DNA of 64,000 bases from an uncultured Ruminococcus sp. (GTDB taxonomy: Bacteria; Bacillota; Clostridia; Oscillospirales; Acutalibacteraceae): the NCBI GenBank assembly GCA_958403905.1, contig CATXZD010000011.1:34287-98286 (forward strand), read 5' to 3'. Positions 33,764 through 42,951 of this stretch are shown in pieces (within the stretch, counting starts at the first letter, position 1; each line of letters begins with the position of its first letter). The translations under genes and the position numbers were made by a program. Below the pieces are notes generated by a model. It had not been told where the DNA came from. It did no database searches and worked only from the letters and a program-made list of their open reading frames with translations.

Positions 33764-34843
33764 TTAATCGCCAAATGAGATTCCCATTGCTTTGGCGGCT
33801 TTAATTTCCTCGCAATCCGTAGGAACGGTTTTAAGCTTTCCTGCAATTTCCTCAAGCGGAACAGGCACTACCTTGCCGTTGCGAAGCGCAACCATATTGC
33901 CGTAATTCTTATCAATGATAAGCTGTGCGGCGGCCACGCCGAAGCGTGTGGAAATTACACGGTCATATGGGTCGGGACTTCCGCCTCGCTGGAAATGACC
34001 GGGAACAGTAACCCTTGTTTCCTGTCCTGTTGCCTGTTCGATTTCTTCGGCAATTTTGTAGGAGATAGAGGGGTACTTCATCTCTGCAATTGCCGCTTTT
34101 TTCTGCTTTTTGGGAAGGGAAGCAAGTTCCTTTGAAATTGCGCCCTCTGCAACGGCAAGAATAGAAAAGTTTTTTCCGTTTGCTGTGCGTGCCTTTATAG
34201 TCTTAATAACCGAGTTAATGTCATACGGAATTTCGGGAATGAGGATAATATCCGCACCGCCCGCAATTCCTGCATAAAGCGTAAGCCAGCCAACCTTATG
34301 TCCCATAACCTCAATTATGAAAACTCGTCCGTGCGATGTAGCGGTTGTGTGAATACAGTCGATTACATTTGTTGCAATGTCAACTGCACTTTGAAAACCA
34401 AAGGTAATGTCAGTTCCCCAAAGGTCATTGTCAATTGTTTTCGGAAGCGAAACGACATTAAGCCCCTCTTCTCTGAGCAGATTGGCTGTTTTTTGTGTTC
34501 CGTTTCCGCCGAGAACAACAAGGCAGTCAAGGTTGAGCTTTTTGTAATTTTTCTTCATAGCCGCAACCTTGTCAACGCTGTTTTCGTCTATAACACGCAT
34601 AAGCTTGAACGGCTGTCTTGATGTGCCGAGAATTGTGCCGCCCATTGTAAGAATACCCGAGAAATTTTCAGGTTTCATACGTCTGTACTCTCCGTAAATA
34701 AGTCCTCTGTAGCCGTCGATTATGCCGATAATTTCAACATCATCACTGCCGTAGTAATTATACAGAGTTTTGGCAACTGCTCGAATTGTTGAGTTAAGTC
34801 CCTGACAATCTCCTCCGCTTGTTAAAATACCTACTCGTTTCAT
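33764..34843 (-). CDS. pfkA: 6-phosphofructokinase (group III / mixed-substrate type)
   Basis: The 359-residue enzyme phosphorylates fructose 6-phosphate. Motifs are GILTSGGDCQGLNSTIRA at the start, VLGGNGTQKTANLL, the catalytic PKTIDNDLWGTD and the MGHKVGWL region. Gly is kept in GGNGT, which favours ATP as donor, while Lys in PKTIDND is the residue seen in PPi-using enzymes; this mix is known for group III PFKs, so donor choice needs assay. The start ATG 34843 overlaps the ppk stop by 4 nt (ATGA), so the pair is translationally coupled. Confidence 0.93.
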   Translation of the reverse strand: MKRVGILTSGGDCQGLNSTIRAVAKTLYNYYGSDDVEIIGIIDGYRGLIYGEYRRMKPENFSGILTMGGTILGTSRQPFKLMRVIDENSVDKVAAMKKNYKKLNLDCLVVLGGNGTQKTANLLREEGLNVVSLPKTIDNDLWGTDITFGFQSAVDIATNVIDCIHTTATSHGRVFIIEVMGHKVGWLTLYAGIAGGADIILIPEIPYDINSVIKTIKARTANGKNFSILAVAEGAISKELASLPKKQKKAAIAEMKYPSISYKIAEEIEQATGQETRVTVPGHFQRGGSPDPYDRVISTRFGVAAAQLIIDKNYGNMVALRNGKVVPVPLEEIAGKLKTVPTDCEEIKAAKAMGISFGD

Positions 34844-37008
34844 TCTTTGTTTTCTCCTTTTTTTATTGGTACAATAGGTGTTCCTACCGTTTTTGCATAG
34901 TCTGCTTTCATTGCGTTTTTCTGTTCTTTCAGTGCATGCTTTGAAAAATATTTCTGACAATTCAGCCGCTTTTTGCCGCGTTTGTCAACAAAGGTATAAG
35001 TCATATCGCTGTGCTGTTTACGTGCGTTTACGGTATCCTTGAACATAATATTCATTATGCCCTGAACACGCTCTTTGATGTCTTCGTCCTCAACGGGGAA
35101 TACAAGCTCAACTCGCTTGTCAAGATTTCTCGGCATCCAGTCGGCGCTTCCCATATAATACTGAGGATTTCCGTTGTTTTCAAAAATAAAAATTCTGCTG
35201 TGTTCCAATAGCTGACCGACAACCGAAATAACCCTGATGTTTTCGCTGAAGCCTTTAACGCCAGGCACAAGACAGCAGATTCCCCTTACAACAAGGTCAA
35301 CCTTAACGCCTGCGTTTGATGCGTCATAAAGCAGGCTTATTATTTTCGGGTCAACAAGAGAATTAACCTTTGCCGTGATTTTTGCGTTAAGTCCGAGCTT
35401 TGCATTTTGTGTTTCGTTTATTATCATAGCCTCAAAAAAAGTTCTCATTCCGTGTGGGGCAACAATGAATTTGTTGTACTCGGGCGGGAAAGAGTAACCT
35501 GTAAGAACATTGAACAGCGAAGAAGCGTCAATGCCGTATTCTTCACGGCAGGTGAACATTCCTATATCGGTGTAAAAGCGTGCTGTGCTGTCGTTGTAGT
35601 TGCCTGTTCCCATATGCAGATAGCGCCTGATTCCGTCGTCATCACGGCGGACAACAAGGCAGATTTTGCAGTGGGTTTTAAGTCCCGTAAGTCCGTAAAT
35701 AACGTGACAGCCGGCTTTTTCAAGCTTGTTTGCCCATTGAATGTTGTTTTCTTCATCAAATCTTGCTTTCAACTCAACAAGTACAGTAACCTGTTTGCCG
35801 TTTTCGCAAGCCTTGATAAGTGCCGCCACAATCGGGGAATTTCCGCTGACACGATAAAGCGTCTGCTTAATTGCAAGTACCTTAGGGTCGGCAGCCGCTT
35901 TTTTTACAAAGTTGACAACAACATCAAAGCTTTCATACGGGTGATGAACAAGTCTGTCCTTTTCACGGATAGCCTTGAAAATATCGTCATACCCGCAAAA
36001 CTCGGCAGGTGGATTTACAGGTACAATCGGCTCAAAGCAGAGGTTTTCACACCCTTTTATGTGAGCAAACTTCGAAAGAAACGTAAGGTCAAGAGGTCCA
36101 CGCTGAAAATATATCTCGTCCTCGCTGACTTCAAGCGCATTTATAAGGAAATTTCTGATTTCTTTATTGCATTTCTTGCTGAATTCAAGTCTTACGGGAA
36201 CGCCTCTTTTACGTTTGCGTATTGACTTTTTAATTTCAGCCATAAGATCCTCTGTGTCCTCGTCAATGTCAAGATCAGAGTCCCTTGTTATGCGAAACGC
36301 ATCATATTCTTTAATGTTATAAAGCTCGAAAAGCTCGTTTAAGTATGCGGCAATTACTTTTTCCAGCAGAATGAACGCTCTGCCCTCGCGGGAGGGAAGC
36401 TCAAGAAATCTCGGCAGAATTGAAGGAACCTGAACTACTGCAAAAAATTCTTCGTTTTTTGCGTTGGTAAGTCTTAGCGCAATGTTCAGGCTTTTGTTTG
36501 CAAGCAAAGGAAACGGTCTGCTTGTGTCAACTGCCATAGGGGTAAGCACAGGAAAGGCTACCTTGTGAAAGTACTCGTCAATAAATGCTTTTTGATTGCC
36601 GTCAAGCTCGTCAATATTCTTAAACGTTATTCCGTTTGCACGCAGTGACGGAATTATGGAACGATTATAGCAAGTGTATTGTTTTTTTGCAAAATCGTGG
36701 ATTTTTTCTGAAAGACGGTTCATAACTTCGATTGGAGTCAGTCCTGAAGCATCTTTGGATTTTACTCCATGATGAATCTGGTCAAGCACTCCTGCAACCC
36801 TTACCATAAAAAATTCGTCAAGGTTTGATGCGGTAATGGAAAGAAAGTTGCACCTTTCCATAATGGGATTATCCTTTTTTGTTGCCTCTTCAAGAACCCG
36901 CTTGTTAAAGTCAATCCAGCTTATCTCACGGTTATTGTATGGCATATTGTGCCATTGTGCCATTTGCTTTGATTTATCAATTTTTTTCTTATTATCGTTT
37001 GTTGACAT
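34840..37008 (-). CDS. ppk: Polyphosphate kinase 1
   Basis: The 722-residue enzyme makes and uses long-chain polyphosphate with ATP. It begins REISWIDFNKRVLEEA and then NFLSITASNLDEFFMVRVAG. The catalytic core includes RVSGNSPIVAALI, VELKARFDEENNI and the autophosphorylated His in YLHMGTGNYND, and the second His region is LLEHSRIFIF. Length is normal (about 690-740). It is the first gene of a two-gene unit with pfkA, and the ATGA overlap makes their levels linked. A phosphate-starvation control site was not recognised. Confidence 0.96.
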   Translation of the reverse strand: MSTNDNKKKIDKSKQMAQWHNMPYNNREISWIDFNKRVLEEATKKDNPIMERCNFLSITASNLDEFFMVRVAGVLDQIHHGVKSKDASGLTPIEVMNRLSEKIHDFAKKQYTCYNRSIIPSLRANGITFKNIDELDGNQKAFIDEYFHKVAFPVLTPMAVDTSRPFPLLANKSLNIALRLTNAKNEEFFAVVQVPSILPRFLELPSREGRAFILLEKVIAAYLNELFELYNIKEYDAFRITRDSDLDIDEDTEDLMAEIKKSIRKRKRGVPVRLEFSKKCNKEIRNFLINALEVSEDEIYFQRGPLDLTFLSKFAHIKGCENLCFEPIVPVNPPAEFCGYDDIFKAIREKDRLVHHPYESFDVVVNFVKKAAADPKVLAIKQTLYRVSGNSPIVAALIKACENGKQVTVLVELKARFDEENNIQWANKLEKAGCHVIYGLTGLKTHCKICLVVRRDDDGIRRYLHMGTGNYNDSTARFYTDIGMFTCREEYGIDASSLFNVLTGYSFPPEYNKFIVAPHGMRTFFEAMIINETQNAKLGLNAKITAKVNSLVDPKIISLLYDASNAGVKVDLVVRGICCLVPGVKGFSENIRVISVVGQLLEHSRIFIFENNGNPQYYMGSADWMPRNLDKRVELVFPVEDEDIKERVQGIMNIMFKDTVNARKQHSDMTYTFVDKRGKKRLNCQKYFSKHALKEQKNAMKADYAKTVGTPIVPIKKGENKE

Positions 37009-37151
37009 ATAAACACCGCCGAATATATATTATACAAATGTATATATAATTATTATATATCACAATTAATAATAATACAAGGTGATTAAGTGAAATAAAT
37101 GTGAAAATACACAAATTTTACGTTCATTTTACAAATAATTGCAAAATAAAA

Positions 37152-37188
37152 GCACAGTATAGCCTGTTAATCACAAGATATACTGTGC
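37152..37188 (-). terminator. Terminator of the CHAP-dockerin gene
   Basis: GCACAGTATA (37152-37161) pairs perfectly with TATACTGTGC (37179-37188). On the minus strand a T-rich run follows. Confidence 0.85.
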
Positions 37189-37221
37189 AAATTTTTAAGA
37201 AATCAGATTTTAAATGTAAAA

Positions 37222-38340
37222 TCAATATGTAAGATATTTTTGAATAGATGTTGTGTCCATAACCGTAATATAACCGTCAAAGTCAAAGTCGCATTGTGCA
37301 ATCTGTTTGTCTGTAAGCTCAATCTGACTGCTGATATACTGCTGAATCATTGTTGCATCAACGATTGTGATGTATCCGTCGCCGTTTACATCGCCGACAC
37401 CGAGATTGTCGGCAGGCTTGCTGCCTGAACTTCCTGTTGGTTTAGTAGTCGGTTGAGTTGTTGCAGGAGCAGTTGTCGGTTGAGTTGTTGCAGGAGCAGT
37501 TGTCGGTTGAGTTGTTGGCTTCACGGTTGTTGGCTGAGTTGGTTTTGCAGTTGTAGGTTGAGTTACAGCGCCTACATAGATGCAATAATCCATACACACC
37601 CATCCGCTCTGACCTTTGTAGGTTGTATAACCCCAGTTGTAAGCGGAATCAGATTTTACATTGGTTACGGTAATTTGTGTATTGCTCGGGATTGTGAGCA
37701 GTACGCTGTTGCCGGTACCTATTCCGCTTCTCATATTAAGAGCATCGGTTGTTTTATAAATTCCCGTTTTATATGTTATGGGGAGAGTTTCAGCTTGTCC
37801 GCCGCCGAAATCTCCTATGTAGATATATCCCTGAAAATTCCACCAGCTTGAGCCGCCTGCATTGGAGTCAGAGGTGTTTGCGTATGAAAGATAGAAATTT
37901 GAACCGCTCCATGCGGAGTTTGAGAATGTGATTTTCTCGTTTTCTATTTTCTCAACAACGGCAACGTGACCGCCTCCGCCATCATATGCCCAGCAGGCAA
38001 TTGCGCCGAGCTTAGGGGTTTGTCCGTATTTGTAATAACCTTTTGACTTGTTGTAGCCGTACCAGTCTTCGGCATTACCCCATGAAAGCTTGGGTTCGGT
38101 TTTGAGAATTTCATAAGCTCTGCCGTATGCGTAAGCAGTACAGTTAGGCATACCGTAGCCGTATTTATAGAAAACATTTATATCGCTGTAATAATATTTA
38201 TTAGTTGACGAAGGAGCGGAAAGTCTTGGTGAAAAAGATGTAGCCGCATTTGCAAAAATCGACATTGAAAAAACTGATGTAAAAAGAATTGCAACAGTAA
38301 CAACTATCGCAGAAACTTTTTTTGTAATACGATACCTCAA
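37222..38340 (-). CDS. Secreted CHAP-SH3-dockerin cell-wall hydrolase
   Basis: The 372-residue protein starts with a signal peptide (cut near SIFANAA). A CHAP amidase domain follows, with catalytic Cys in GMPNCTAYAYGRAY and His in GGGGHVAVVEKIEN. A bacterial SH3 domain comes next (ALNMRSGIGTGNSVLL), then a Thr/Pro linker with tandem repeats of TTQPTTAPA type, and at the end a type I dockerin with two calcium loops (DVNGDGYITIVDATM and DFDFDGYITVMDTT). CHAP domains cut peptide bonds or amides in peptidoglycan, and the dockerin would dock it on a cohesin scaffold. I start at TTG 38340 behind AGGAAGG; no ATG fits. Confidence 0.9.
   Translation of the reverse strand: MRYRITKKVSAIVVTVAILFTSVFSMSIFANAATSFSPRLSAPSSTNKYYYSDINVFYKYGYGMPNCTAYAYGRAYEILKTEPKLSWGNAEDWYGYNKSKGYYKYGQTPKLGAIACWAYDGGGGHVAVVEKIENEKITFSNSAWSGSNFYLSYANTSDSNAGGSSWWNFQGYIYIGDFGGGQAETLPITYKTGIYKTTDALNMRSGIGTGNSVLLTIPSNTQITVTNVKSDSAYNWGYTTYKGQSGWVCMDYCIYVGAVTQPTTAKPTQPTTVKPTTQPTTAPATTQPTTAPATTQPTTKPTGSSGSKPADNLGVGDVNGDGYITIVDATMIQQYISSQIELTDKQIAQCDFDFDGYITVMDTTSIQKYLTY
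37452..37520. repeat. Tandem repeat coding the Thr/Pro linker
   Basis: A unit of about 30 bp (GTTGCAGGAGCAGTTGTCGG followed by TTGAGTT) is present twice, with a partial third. It encodes the TTAPATTQP-type linker and may vary in copy number. Confidence 0.8.
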
Positions 38341-38525
38341 AAAAACACCTTCCTGATAAAATTTATTCAAATAACAATAAAATATTCTAAAAACGAAAAT
38401 TACTAAAATGTAATCTTTGTAATTTATTTTACCATATTGTAATAGAAAAATCAAAGTGAAATTGCACCGATAAAAGGTGCTTTTTAGATGTGAATTTACA
38501 GCAATTTACACAATAAATTAAAAAT

Positions 38526-38566
38526 AATGCACCGCTGAACAAATAGGATTGATTTAGCGGCGCATT
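38526..38566 (-). terminator. Terminator of the ABC permease operon
   Basis: AATGCACCGCT (38526-38536) pairs with AGCGGCGCATT (38556-38566). The one A-C mismatch on this strand becomes a G-U pair in the minus-strand RNA, which also has a T run, so it is aimed at the minus strand. Confidence 0.75.
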
Positions 38567-38650
38567 GATAAATGTAATTCTAACTTTAGTTTGCTTTAGT
38601 CAGCACAAAAAATAAATCTGTCTGTGTGGATTTCAGCAATTATTAGTCGA

Positions 38651-41600
38651 TTATTCTACGCTTTTCAGGCTTTCTACCATATTTACATCCTTAATTTTAA
38701 AGCTCATTACGGCATTTACAATAAGCGAGAACAGCATGGTAAAGCCTGCGGCAAAAATATAAGTTGTGGGGTAGATTACCCGTCCGAACATAATATTGTC
38801 AATTTCAACAGTGTGAACAATAAATGATGTGAGGAATATTCCGAGCACAAGACCGAATATTATGCCAAGCAGGGTTAGCACAATGTTTTCTTTATAGATG
38901 AAAGACGAGGTTTCTTTGTTGTTAAAGCCGAGAACCTTAAAGGTTGCAATTTCACGCACACGTTCGGCTATGTTGATGTTTGTAAGGTTGTACAGCACAA
39001 CGAACGCAAGAGCTGCCGCGCATATTATCATAACAAGCACAACAAGGTTGAGTGAGTTGAGCATATTTTTAAATTCTTCAAGGCTTGACGCAATGAATGA
39101 AACTGCCGCAACTCTGTCGTCCTTTAAAATTTCAGAGCTGAAGCTTTCCTGTGCAGTCTGAGAATTATCCTTTAGCTTGACATCAAGTATGTTGTACGAC
39201 GGATTTTTGCCGTATAGAGTGTTGTACAGCGTTGGCGTCATATAAATGTAATTTTGCAGATACTGCTCAAATATTCCGCAAACCGTTGCTTCATTTTCGC
39301 CGAATTCTCCGCTTACCTTAATTGTATCGCCAGTTTTTATGCCGAACTCCTCCGACAGCTTTTCGTTAATAAGAACGCCGTTGTCGGTAAGGGCAAGCTC
39401 TTCATTACCAGTGCGTGTGTGAAGCGAGATGATTGAGTTAAGCTTTTCAGAATTTTGAACAACGGTGAGATATGTACTTTCGTTCTTTATTTTACCGTTA
39501 AATTCAACGGTTGCATCCTCCTGAGAAGTAAGCATAAAATTGCTGACATTTTCTTTGTTTTCAACCTCAGAAACAAGGTAGTCAAGTTCTTCTTGCGTAC
39601 CGCTTTCTTTTGGTACAATTACTGCGTCGTACTTATAAATTGTTTCAAACTGGTCTTTGGTTAGTGGGTCAAAGCTGTTTAATAGCCCGAATGCCGCAAC
39701 AATAAGCGCCGTACAGCCTGCAACACCGATAACCGTCATACAAAGCCTTGATTTGTACCTGAACAAATTTCTTGCCGTCAGCTTTGCGGTAAAGCTGAAA
39801 CGATTCCACAGTGGAGTAATATATTCAAGCAAAATACGCTTGCCGGGCTTGGGAGCCTTTGGACGCATAGCCTCGGCAGGCTTGTGTGACAGCGATCGCA
39901 TACAAACGACTACCGAAATAACCGTGGTACACAAAACTGCTGCGGTAATACCGAGAACAATGCTTGCAACGTTAAGCACAAGCGATATATCGCCTATGTA
40001 GTACATAATCTTGTAGGCATTGAAGATGATGAACGGAAGTGTGCATACTCCGATTATTGTGCCGATTACACTGCCGATAATTGCGGCGATAAGCGCATAA
40101 ATTACAAATTTGGCAACGATACTTATATTGCTGTAGCCGAGAGCCTTAAAAGTGGCAATTTCGGTTCGTTTTTCTTCAATAAGCCTAGTCATAGTCGTTA
40201 CGCAGACCAGCACGGCTACAAGCAGAAAAAACACGGGGAATACAGAAGCAACTGCATCGAGTCTGTCGGCATTCTGCGAAAACGAGGAGTAACCGGGGTT
40301 GTCGTCACGTGTAAATACGTACCATTCGGGAGAGGATATTTTGTCAAGTTTCTCTTGTGCATTGTTTATTTCTTCTTCAGCTTCGGCAAATTTTTTATCT
40401 GCCTTTGACTTTTCTTTGTCGTACTCCTTTTGAGCGTCATCCAGCTTTTGCTGACCATCGGTCTTTTGTGTTTCAAGCTCTTTTAGTCCGTTGTCGTATT
40501 GCGACTGAGCAGAATTCAGACTGTTTTCTGCTTCAGCAAGCTTATTGTAGCCATCTCTTTTTTGCGTTTCAAGCTCGGATTTTCCGTTTTTTAGTGCAGC
40601 TTTGCCGTTTTCGATTTGCGCGAGTGCCAAGTCAAGCTGTTGTTGACCTTCACTCTTTTTGAGGTCAAGTTCAGCCTGCGCCGAGTTAAGGGTTGATTCG
40701 GTTTCTTCAAACTGCGAAAGAGCCTGACTGTATTGCAGACTAAGATTATCAAGCGTTTGTTGTGCCTGTTCAAGCTGTGCGTTAAGTATGCTCTGAACAT
40801 CGGGATTAGTTTCAACTGCAATTGCGGTTTTCAATGAGTCAACTGCTAACTGTGCCTGCTCAATTCCTGCAAGAAGCTGAGGCTCCTGCGTGTTTTTAAA
40901 CTCATTGTACGCTGTTTCATATTCGGCTTTGCCGTTATTGATTTCGTTTTGAGCAGAAGTTATTTGAGAGTCAAAATCTGATTTCGATTTATTGTATTCG
41001 TTTTCGGCATTTTTAAGCTGTGTTTCCTGCTTGCTGATTTCGTTTTCGGCGTAGGCAATTTTGGAATAATACTCGTTTTTTGAACTTTCAAGTTCATTCC
41101 TTCCACTTTCGATTTGTGTTTTTGCGCTGTCAAACTCATTTTGAGCGGCTGAGATTTTTTCGTCAAATTCCTTTTTCGATTCGTTGATTTTATCTTTTGC
41201 ATCGTCTAATTGCTTTTCAGCCTTTGATTTCTTGTCGCTGTACTCGTTTTTTGTATCTTCAAGCTCATCTTTTGATTTTTCAATTACATCTTTATTAAAT
41301 ACCTCGCATTGTGCTTTTGCTGTTTTTTCAAGAGTTTTTGCAAAGGTTTCGGAATTTTTTTCATAGTCATTAGAAAAAGCAGAATATTTTTCGGAAAAAT
41401 CCGCCTTTACATAAAGTTCAGTATAGCGTTCGGCTTTAAAGCAGTCCTGACCTATATACATATATTCGGAAATTTTGCCGTTCCCTATGTTTGTTGTGCC
41501 CCTCTCATAGGATATGTAGAGAGGAGAATTCACCAATCCTACAACTGTGTATTCAAGACAGTTAAGCTGTTCTGTCAGGTCTGAGTCGCCTGCTTTTTTA

Positions 41601-42070
41601 GACAGTGTGATTTTATCGCCGATTTTATACCGTGTACCCGACATTGAGTCGTGCTCAACAAGTATTTCATTTGGCTTTTCGGGCATTCTGCCTTCTTTTA
41701 AAACAAGCGAATTTAACTCAGCGTTCCCATTGTATTTTTTGGGCACGGCAATAAGCCTAACTACATTTCCTCCGCTTTCGGCAGAAAGCTGTGCGTCGGA
41801 GAAATACGACGGCATAACAAATGATATACCTTCGGTTTTTTCGACAGCTTTAATATCGTCCTCATCAAAGCCGACAGTGGAAACGAGCCTGTAGTCCATA
41901 AGGTTTTGCTCGTTGTAGTAGCTCTCGGCAAGATTGTACATTGACGGAACGGTAGCCTTTATTCCTGCGAAGAAACCTACGCCGAGCGCAATTATAGCCA
42001 TAATAGAAATAAAGCGTGCTTTGGAGTTTTTTATTTCACGAAACGTGTTTTTAAGGAGTGATTTTGTCAT
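38651..42070 (-). CDS. MacB/FtsX-type ABC transporter permease with long extracellular coiled coil
   Basis: The 1139-residue protein has a first helix (SIMAIIALGVGFFAGI), an outer MacB-like domain, and two FtsX-type blocks of four helices. These lie near 640-760 (VFPVFFLLVAVLVCVTTM; EKRTEIATFKALGYS) and near 1000-1130 (REIATFKVLGFN). Residues about 270-620 form a long coiled coil, rich in Glu, Lys, Gln and Ser, with repeats of the LENGKAALKNGKSELE type. With the ATPase encoded 22 nt upstream it should make an exporter or mechanotransmission complex. The large coiled coil outside the membrane could span the cell wall. The cargo is unknown. Confidence 0.9.
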   Translation of the reverse strand: MTKSLLKNTFREIKNSKARFISIMAIIALGVGFFAGIKATVPSMYNLAESYYNEQNLMDYRLVSTVGFDEDDIKAVEKTEGISFVMPSYFSDAQLSAESGGNVVRLIAVPKKYNGNAELNSLVLKEGRMPEKPNEILVEHDSMSGTRYKIGDKITLSKKAGDSDLTEQLNCLEYTVVGLVNSPLYISYERGTTNIGNGKISEYMYIGQDCFKAERYTELYVKADFSEKYSAFSNDYEKNSETFAKTLEKTAKAQCEVFNKDVIEKSKDELEDTKNEYSDKKSKAEKQLDDAKDKINESKKEFDEKISAAQNEFDSAKTQIESGRNELESSKNEYYSKIAYAENEISKQETQLKNAENEYNKSKSDFDSQITSAQNEINNGKAEYETAYNEFKNTQEPQLLAGIEQAQLAVDSLKTAIAVETNPDVQSILNAQLEQAQQTLDNLSLQYSQALSQFEETESTLNSAQAELDLKKSEGQQQLDLALAQIENGKAALKNGKSELETQKRDGYNKLAEAENSLNSAQSQYDNGLKELETQKTDGQQKLDDAQKEYDKEKSKADKKFAEAEEEINNAQEKLDKISSPEWYVFTRDDNPGYSSFSQNADRLDAVASVFPVFFLLVAVLVCVTTMTRLIEEKRTEIATFKALGYSNISIVAKFVIYALIAAIIGSVIGTIIGVCTLPFIIFNAYKIMYYIGDISLVLNVASIVLGITAAVLCTTVISVVVCMRSLSHKPAEAMRPKAPKPGKRILLEYITPLWNRFSFTAKLTARNLFRYKSRLCMTVIGVAGCTALIVAAFGLLNSFDPLTKDQFETIYKYDAVIVPKESGTQEELDYLVSEVENKENVSNFMLTSQEDATVEFNGKIKNESTYLTVVQNSEKLNSIISLHTRTGNEELALTDNGVLINEKLSEEFGIKTGDTIKVSGEFGENEATVCGIFEQYLQNYIYMTPTLYNTLYGKNPSYNILDVKLKDNSQTAQESFSSEILKDDRVAAVSFIASSLEEFKNMLNSLNLVVLVMIICAAALAFVVLYNLTNINIAERVREIATFKVLGFNNKETSSFIYKENIVLTLLGIIFGLVLGIFLTSFIVHTVEIDNIMFGRVIYPTTYIFAAGFTMLFSLIVNAVMSFKIKDVNMVESLKSVE

Positions 42071-42092
42071 TACAGGTTGCCTTCCTTAACGT

Positions 42093-42794
42093 TTACCATT
42101 CAATTTCATCTATGCTCTTTGGCTTTTCGTTATAAATATCTCTTACGATTTTACCGCTTTTCATCTCAATTACATGATCTGCTATGGGTGTGATTGCGCT
42201 GTTGTGGGTGATAAGTACAACGGTCATTTTATCCTTTTTGCAGGTGTTTTGCAGGAGCTTTAAAATTTGTCTGCCTGTGTTGTAGTCAAGCGCACCTGTC
42301 GGCTCGTCGCAAAGCAAAAGTCCCGGACGCTTTGCAAGTGCTCGTGCAATTGAAACTCTCTGTTGTTCACCGCCCGAAAGCTGAGCAGGGAAGTTGTCTT
42401 TTCTGTCTAAAAGCCCTACGCTTTCAAGAGCTTTTTCACTGTCGAGAGGATTTTTGCAAATCTGTGCCGCAAGCTCTACGTTCTCCTTGGCGGTGAGGTT
42501 GTGAACAAGATTGTAGAACTGGAACACAAAGCCTATGTCAAATCTTCGGTATTCAATGAGTTGTTTGTCGTTGAACTTGCTTATGTCCCTGCCCTTGACA
42601 ACTATTTCTCCCTCGGTACAGTTGTCCATACCACCGAGGATATTCAGCACCGTTGTTTTGCCTGCACCCGATGCACCCACAACAATTGCAAATTCTCCCT
42701 GTTCAATTTTAAAGGAGATTCCGTCAACGGCGTTTATTGTAATTTCGCCCATTTTGTAGCGTTTATATACATTTTTAAATTCAACAAGACTCAT
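42093..42794 (-). CDS. MacB/LolD-type ABC transporter ATP-binding protein
   Basis: The 233-residue protein is a complete ABC ATPase: Walker A GASGAGKTT (about 39-47), the Q-loop FVFQFYNLVHNLTA, signature LSGGEQQRVSIARAL, Walker B LLLCDEPTGALD and the switch His in VVLITHNSA. The DEPTGALD form is typical of MacB/LolD/FtsE enzymes that power FtsX-type permeases. I start at ATG 42794, with GGGTGA just before; a GTG in that site is not likely used. It is the first gene of the pair, with the permease 22 nt downstream. Confidence 0.95.
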   Translation of the reverse strand: MSLVEFKNVYKRYKMGEITINAVDGISFKIEQGEFAIVVGASGAGKTTVLNILGGMDNCTEGEIVVKGRDISKFNDKQLIEYRRFDIGFVFQFYNLVHNLTAKENVELAAQICKNPLDSEKALESVGLLDRKDNFPAQLSGGEQQRVSIARALAKRPGLLLCDEPTGALDYNTGRQILKLLQNTCKKDKMTVVLITHNSAITPIADHVIEMKSGKIVRDIYNEKPKSIDEIEW

Positions 42795-42909
42795 ATAAAT
42801 CACCCGTTTTATATGTAGATTTATTTATATAATTATACCATTTTAAGCATTTCTTATCAATAGATTTTAATACATAAATGCACATATTAACTGATAAATG
42901 TATAAAAAA

Positions 42910-42931
42910 CGGGCAGTCATTTGACTGCCCG
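42910..42931 (-). terminator. Terminator of lysC
   Basis: CGGGCAGTCA (42910-42919) pairs perfectly with TGACTGCCCG (42922-42931). On the minus strand it lies about 20 nt past the lysC stop and is followed by a T run. Confidence 0.9.
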
Positions 42932-42951
42932 AAAATTAGTTTTATTTTATA

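Noticed and set aside
35407..36225. 272-residue plus-strand open frame
   Set aside because: It lies entirely inside ppk on the other strand, has no ribosome site, and shows no domain pattern, while ppk is clear.
37452..37520. Tandem repeats as a CRISPR array
   Set aside because: Units are contiguous without spacers and are in frame in a Thr/Pro linker.
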